Assembly: GCF_036250755.1 (NCBI RefSeq)
Contig: NZ_CP109583.1
Coordinates: 2,046,001-2,110,000, forward strand
DNA: 64,000 nucleotides
Reading direction: 5' to 3'
Origin: Streptomyces uncialis
GTDB taxonomy: Bacteria; Actinomycetota; Actinomycetes; Streptomycetales; Streptomycetaceae
Shown piece after piece: positions 59,957 to 64,000 of this stretch. Both the position numbers and the translations under genes were made by a program. Every line of letters begins with the position of its first letter. Position 1 is the first letter of the stretch. The notes below the pieces were generated by a model, which searched no databases, was not told the DNA's origin, and was given only the letters and a program-made list of their open reading frames with translations.

Positions 59957-62170
59957 ATGCCGCTCCCCCGCCGTGCCCTGCTGTCCGCCGCCGCCGGTTC
60001 GGCCGGGGCGGCCGTCGCGGCCTGCTCCGGCATGGGGGCGGGCGGGGGCTCCGCCCACGCGCTGGGCGCGGCGGGGGACGGCGGGCCCGCCGCGCGGGCC
60101 GCGCGGCGGCTGCTGCCACGCCACGCGGACCAGCTGGACTTCCGTGCGGTTCCCGGCGGCGGCCCGGACACCTTCCGGATCTCGGGGACCAAGGGCCGGA
60201 TCACCCTCAGCGGCGGCACCCCGGCGGTCCAGCTCACGGCGCTGCGCTGGTACTTGAAGCACACCGCGCACGCCAACATCACCTGGGCGGGCGAGCAGCT
60301 CGACCTGCCCGCGGTGCTGCCCGCGCCCGCCCGGCCGACCACGCGCACCGCGCGCGTGCCCCACCGGTACGCGCTGAACGACACCAACGACGGCTACACG
60401 GGCGCCTACCGGGACTGGGCGTACTGGGAGCGGGAGCTGGACGTGCTCGCGCTGCACGGCTACAACGCGGTCTTCGTCCAGGCGGGCGCCGAGGCCGTGT
60501 ACCACCGGGTCTTCCAGGAGTTCGGGTACGGCGAGGCGGAGCTGAGGAACTGGATTCCCGGCCCCGCCCATCAGCCGTGGTGGCTGCTCCAGAACCTCGC
60601 CGGGTTCCCCGACCCGCCGTCCCGGCAGCTCATCGACGCGCGCGTGGCGCTCGGCCGCCGGATCTGCGGGCGGCTCCGGGAGCTGGGTATGAGCCCGGTC
60701 CTGCCGGGCTGGTTCGGCACGGTGCCGCCGGACTTCGCGGCCCGCGTCCAGGACGCGCGTACGGTGCCCCAGGGCATCTGGTACGGCTTCCCCCGGCCGG
60801 ACTGGCTGGACCCGCGGTCGGGGGCGTTCAGCCGGGTGGCGCGGGCGTACTACCGGGTCCAGGAGGAGCTGTTCGGCGCCACCGGGCTGTACAAGATGGA
60901 TCTGCTGCACGAGGGCGGCAGCCCCGGCGACGTACCGGTCGCGGAGGCGGCGCGCGCGGTGGAGGGCGCGCTGCGGCGGGCGCATCCGGAGGCGGTGTGG
61001 GTGACCCTCGGCTGGCGCACCAACCCGCCGCGCGCGGTGGTGGACGCGGTGGACCCGGAGCGGACGCTGATCGTGGACGGCATCGCCGACCGCTTCCCGC
61101 GCACCACCGACCGCGAGACCGACTGGAACGGCGTCCCGTACGCGTACGGCTCGATCTGGAACTTCGGCGGCCACACCGTCCTCGGTGCCAACGCGGCCGA
61201 GTGGGCGCGGTCGTACCCGGCCGCGCTGGAGCGTCCCGGCAGCGCGCTGCGGGGCATCGCGCTGATGCCGGAGGCCGCCGACAACAACCCGGCCGCCTTC
61301 GAGCTGTTCTCCGAGCTCGCCTGGCTGGACGGCGGGCCGGACCTCAGGGCGTGGTTCGCCACCTGGGCGCGTGCCCGGTACGGCGGGCGGGACCCGCACG
61401 CGGCGGCGGCCTGGGACCGGCTGCGGCGAACCGTGTACGGGACGACGCGGGACGACTCATGGAGTGAGGGCGCCGACGGGCTGTTCGGGGCCCGTCCCGC
61501 GCTGAACGCGGTCCGGGCGGCCCGCTGGTCGCCGAAGGCGGTGCGTTACGACGCGGCCGAGTTCGCGCCCGCGCTGGACGAACTGCTGCGGGTGCGGGCC
61601 GGACTGCGGAAGTCGGCCGCGTACCGCAGGGACCTGCTGGACGTGGCGCGCCAGTCGCTGTCGAACCGCGGCCGGGAGCTGCTGCCCCGGGTGCGGGCCG
61701 CGTACGACGGCAAGGACGCCGTCCTGTTCGAGCGGCTGACCCGGCGGTGGCTGGAGCTCATGGACCTGATGGAACGTCTGCTGACGACCGATGGTGACCA
61801 TCTGCTGGGCCGGTATCTCGCGGACGCCCGCGCGTGGGGCCCCGACCGGGCCGAGGGCGACCGGCTGGCGTACGACGCGCTGTCGCTGATCACGGTCTGG
61901 GGCCCCCGCGCCGCCGCGGACGCGGGGCTGCGCGACTACGGCAACCGTGAATGGGCGGGCCTGGTCGGCGGCTTGTACCGGCTGCGCTGGTCGATGTACT
62001 TCGACTCGCTGTCCGAGGCGCTGCGTACCGGCGGCAGGCCCCGGACCATCGACTGGTTCGCGGTGGACGACCGCTGGACGCGGGCCCCCGGCCGTCCGGT
62101 GACCCGTCCGTCGGGCAGCGTGTACGAGGTGGCGCGCGAGGTCCGCGACCGGCTCGCGGCGCAGGACTGA
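59957..62170 (+). CDS. Alpha-N-acetylglucosaminidase (GH89)
   Basis: A 737-residue glycoside hydrolase of the NAGLU/GH89 family, which cleaves terminal alpha-N-acetylglucosamine from glycans. The first 35 residues are a twin-arginine-like lipoprotein signal (PRRALLSAAAGSAGAAVAACSG). Then come the NAGLU N-terminal domain, the TIM barrel (LALHGYNAVFVQAGAEAVYHRVF, LPGWFGTVPPDF, YKMDLLHEGGSPGD, WVTLGWRTNPP) and the C-terminal helical domain. The ATG at 59957 is preferred because GGAGGCCCC lies directly before it and gives the signal. The glycan target is unknown. Confidence 0.93.
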   Translation: MPLPRRALLSAAAGSAGAAVAACSGMGAGGGSAHALGAAGDGGPAARAARRLLPRHADQLDFRAVPGGGPDTFRISGTKGRITLSGGTPAVQLTALRWYLKHTAHANITWAGEQLDLPAVLPAPARPTTRTARVPHRYALNDTNDGYTGAYRDWAYWERELDVLALHGYNAVFVQAGAEAVYHRVFQEFGYGEAELRNWIPGPAHQPWWLLQNLAGFPDPPSRQLIDARVALGRRICGRLRELGMSPVLPGWFGTVPPDFAARVQDARTVPQGIWYGFPRPDWLDPRSGAFSRVARAYYRVQEELFGATGLYKMDLLHEGGSPGDVPVAEAARAVEGALRRAHPEAVWVTLGWRTNPPRAVVDAVDPERTLIVDGIADRFPRTTDRETDWNGVPYAYGSIWNFGGHTVLGANAAEWARSYPAALERPGSALRGIALMPEAADNNPAAFELFSELAWLDGGPDLRAWFATWARARYGGRDPHAAAAWDRLRRTVYGTTRDDSWSEGADGLFGARPALNAVRAARWSPKAVRYDAAEFAPALDELLRVRAGLRKSAAYRRDLLDVARQSLSNRGRELLPRVRAAYDGKDAVLFERLTRRWLELMDLMERLLTTDGDHLLGRYLADARAWGPDRAEGDRLAYDALSLITVWGPRAAADAGLRDYGNREWAGLVGGLYRLRWSMYFDSLSEALRTGGRPRTIDWFAVDDRWTRAPGRPVTRPSGSVYEVAREVRDRLAAQD

Positions 62171-62199
62171 CCGGCGGGCACCGGGCACCGGGCCCAGCT

Positions 62200-63588
62200 T
62201 CAATCCCCGGCGGCGATCCGGGTGAGCCGGCGGGCCTGTTCGCGGGTGGTGCGGGCGATGGCGTCCTCGTCGTCGTGCAGGAGCCGGCCGTCCTGGACCA
62301 CGGGTCGGCCGCCGACCAGGGACAGGGTGACCGGGGCCGGAGCGCCGAGGACGAGCGCGGCCACCGGGTCCGCTATGGAGGCGTGGGCGAGGGTGTCGAG
62401 CTGCCACAGGACCAGGTCGGCGAGCTTGCCGGGCTCGATCGAGCCGATCTCGCCGGCCCGCCCGAGGACCTGGGCACCGCCGTACGTACCGAGCCGCAGT
62501 GCCTGCCGGACGCCGAGCGCCCGCTGCTGGTGCGGTCCGAGGCGGTTGACGAGCAGGGCGTTGCGCAGCTCCGTGTGCAGCTCGCCGGTCTCGTTGGACG
62601 CGGTTCCGTCGACGCCGAGGCCGACGGGCACCCCGGCGGCGAGCAGATCGGGGACCCGGGCGATCCCGGCACCGAGGCGGGCGTTGGACGACGGGCAGTG
62701 GGCGACCCCGGTGCGGGTACGGGCGAAGGCGTCGATGTCCGCGTCGCTCATCCATACGCAGTGGGCCATCCAGACGTCCTCGCCGAGCCAGCCGGTGGAC
62801 GCGAGGTAGTCGGTGGGGCCCATGCCGAACCGCTCGCGGCAGAAGCTGTCCTCCTCCCTGGTCTCCGAGCCGTGGGTGTGCAGCCGTACTCCCTTGCTGC
62901 GGGCGAGTTCCGCTCCCCGGACGAGGAGTTCGGTGCTCACGGAGAAGGGCGAGCAGGGCGCGACGGCGATCTGGGTGAGCGCGCCGGGCGAGGGGTCGTG
63001 GTGGGCGTCGATGGTCGCCTCGGTGGCGGCCAGCGCGTCGTCGAGGCTCTCCACGGCGAAGTCCGGGGGCAGCCCGCCCGCGGACTCGCCCAGGTCCATG
63101 GAACCGCGGGCGAGGGTGAACCGCAGGCCCATGGCGGACGCCGCGCCGATGATGGTCCCGGACAGGTCGCCGGAGCCGCGCGGGAAGACGTAGTGGTGGT
63201 CCATGGCGGTGGTGACCCCGCCGCGCGCCATCATCGCGAGGGAGCCGCGCGCGGCGGCGTGGACCATGGGCTCGTCGATCCGGGCCCAGACCGGGTAGAG
63301 GGCCACCAGCCAGTCGAACAGATGGTGGTCGGTGGCGAGGCCCCGGGTGAGCCACTGGTAGAAGTGGTGATGGGTGTTGACCAGGCCCGGGGTGAGCAGA
63401 TGGCCGGTGCCGTCGATCCGGCGCGTCCCGTCGGCGGGTCCGGCGGGCGCGGGGCCGGGGCCGACGGATTCGATACGGTCGCCGTGGACCACGACATGCC
63501 CGCGCCGGTACTCGGTGCCGTCGGCGTCGACGGTCGCGACGGCGCAGTTCTCGATGACGAGCCGCCGGGGGCCGTGGTGAGCCGGCAT
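62200..63588 (-). CDS. 8-oxoguanine deaminase
   Basis: A 462-residue amidohydrolase of the cytosine/guanine deaminase group. Metal-ligand motifs are NTHHHFYQW, HGSETREED, WMAHCVWM and GVDGTASNE. The segments MDHHYVFPRG and the full length fit 8-oxoguanine deaminases, which convert 8-oxoguanine to urate and ammonia. It is placed 47 bases after the urate oxidase stop codon on the same strand, so its product would be used at once by that enzyme. The start at 63588 is the first ATG in the frame. Confidence 0.88.
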   Translation of the reverse strand: MPAHHGPRRLVIENCAVATVDADGTEYRRGHVVVHGDRIESVGPGPAPAGPADGTRRIDGTGHLLTPGLVNTHHHFYQWLTRGLATDHHLFDWLVALYPVWARIDEPMVHAAARGSLAMMARGGVTTAMDHHYVFPRGSGDLSGTIIGAASAMGLRFTLARGSMDLGESAGGLPPDFAVESLDDALAATEATIDAHHDPSPGALTQIAVAPCSPFSVSTELLVRGAELARSKGVRLHTHGSETREEDSFCRERFGMGPTDYLASTGWLGEDVWMAHCVWMSDADIDAFARTRTGVAHCPSSNARLGAGIARVPDLLAAGVPVGLGVDGTASNETGELHTELRNALLVNRLGPHQQRALGVRQALRLGTYGGAQVLGRAGEIGSIEPGKLADLVLWQLDTLAHASIADPVAALVLGAPAPVTLSLVGGRPVVQDGRLLHDDEDAIARTTREQARRLTRIAAGD

Positions 63589-63635
63589 CCTGTGTCCTTC
63601 CTGGGCGGGTCAGGGGGCCGAGGTCCCAGAGCGGG

Positions 63636-64000
63636 TCAGGGGTGGCTGAGGTCCACGGGGATGCGGGGTTCGACGCCGTCGCGGACGACGGTGGCCTCGA
63701 TCAGGCCGTACGGGCGGTCGGCCACGCGGTACACCTCGTTGTCGTTGTCGAGCCCGAACGGCTCCAGGTCGACGAGGAAGTGGTGCTTGTTCGGGAGGGA
63801 CAGGCGGACCTCCGCGATCTCCGGGCGGTGCTCGATGATCCGGGCGCCCATGGCGTACAGGGTCTGCTGGAGGGAGAGGGAGTACGTCCCGGCGAACGCC
63901 TGGAGCGCGTGGTCCCTGGTCCGCGTCCAGGACGTGTCCCAGGCGGGCGCGGGTTCGGCGTCGTCGCTCCAGTGGAAGCGCCAGCGGGCGGACACCTCGG
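63636..64000 (-). CDS. Urate oxidase, C-terminal part (runs out of window)
   Basis: The last 121 or so residues of a urate oxidase (uricase), which converts urate to 5-hydroxyisourate. The visible part has TYSLSLQQTLYAMGARIIEHRPEI, a typical helix, and LSLPNKHHFLVDLEPFGLDNDNEVY, which contains the conserved N-K-H-H active-site residues. The ATG at 63995 is internal; the true start lies beyond the window. It is upstream of and probably co-transcribed with the 8-oxoguanine deaminase gene. Confidence 0.93.
   Translation of the reverse strand, partial: EVSARWRFHWSDDAEPAPAWDTSWTRTRDHALQAFAGTYSLSLQQTLYAMGARIIEHRPEIAEVRLSLPNKHHFLVDLEPFGLDNDNEVYRVADRPYGLIEATVVRDGVEPRIPVDLSHP

Noticed and set aside
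61457..63355. A 632-codon minus-strand frame overlapping the GH89 and deaminase genes
   Set aside because: It overlaps the GH89 gene on the other strand and the deaminase gene in another frame. No recognisable domain.

Overview
The window looks like chromosomal DNA of a Streptomyces or close relative. Base composition is very GC-rich with strong third-position GC, and there are many GTG starts and ATGA/GTGA start-stop overlaps. Marker genes fit: an RppA-type tetrahydroxynaphthalene synthase, a gas vesicle cluster in the actinomycete order, AllR-type purine regulation, and DUF6243, DUF5955 and DUF5133 proteins. I saw no rRNA or tRNA gene.

Layout. 0.4-11.6 kb: SnoaL-like protein, rppA, an exported sulfite-oxidase-like enzyme, a SWIM protein plus SNF2 helicase pair (helicase frameshifted) and a ROK sugar kinase. 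11.6-17.5 kb: a GntR-controlled sugar ABC operon with a divergent Gfo/Idh/MocA dehydrogenase. 18-23.5 kb: a P450, then a two-component system divergent from a drug-type ABC exporter. 23.6-33.6 kb: purine and glyoxylate metabolism (allantoicase, allantoinase, AllR-like regulator, MocA-like nucleotidyltransferase, malate synthase), then a SelW-like protein and a HipA-like kinase. 33.7-49.5 kb: an accessory region with a frameshifted integrase, Tn3-family remnants, a four-gene operon ending in a tyrosine recombinase beside a lox-like inverted repeat, a truncated NACHT protein, a MerR/MFS pair, a two-repeat CRISPR remnant, a metzincin with a lipoprotein partner, and nested IS5-type fragments in a truncated oxidoreductase. 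49.5-53.4 kb: gas vesicle cluster gvpO-A-F-G-J-L-S-K. 53.7-64 kb: small membrane proteins, a secreted alpha/beta hydrolase, an HxlR regulator divergent from an aminotransferase, a histidine phosphatase, a GH89 enzyme, 8-oxoguanine deaminase and the 3' part of urate oxidase.

The purine genes form one route: oxidised guanine to urate, urate to allantoin, allantoin through allantoate to ureidoglycolate and glyoxylate, and glyoxylate into malate by malate synthase. They sit on both sides of the accessory region.

The most striking non-coding feature is a family of modular intergenic elements at 11.63-12.39, 17.53-18.05 and 28.31-29.36 kb. Each has arms of roughly 70-bp units in opposite orientations around a conserved core of about 150 bp, hairpins at the inner edges of the arms, and end motifs lying 0-4 bases from stop codons. 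The second strongest candidate is the lox-like 14-7-14 site at 38.3 kb next to the recombinase operon.
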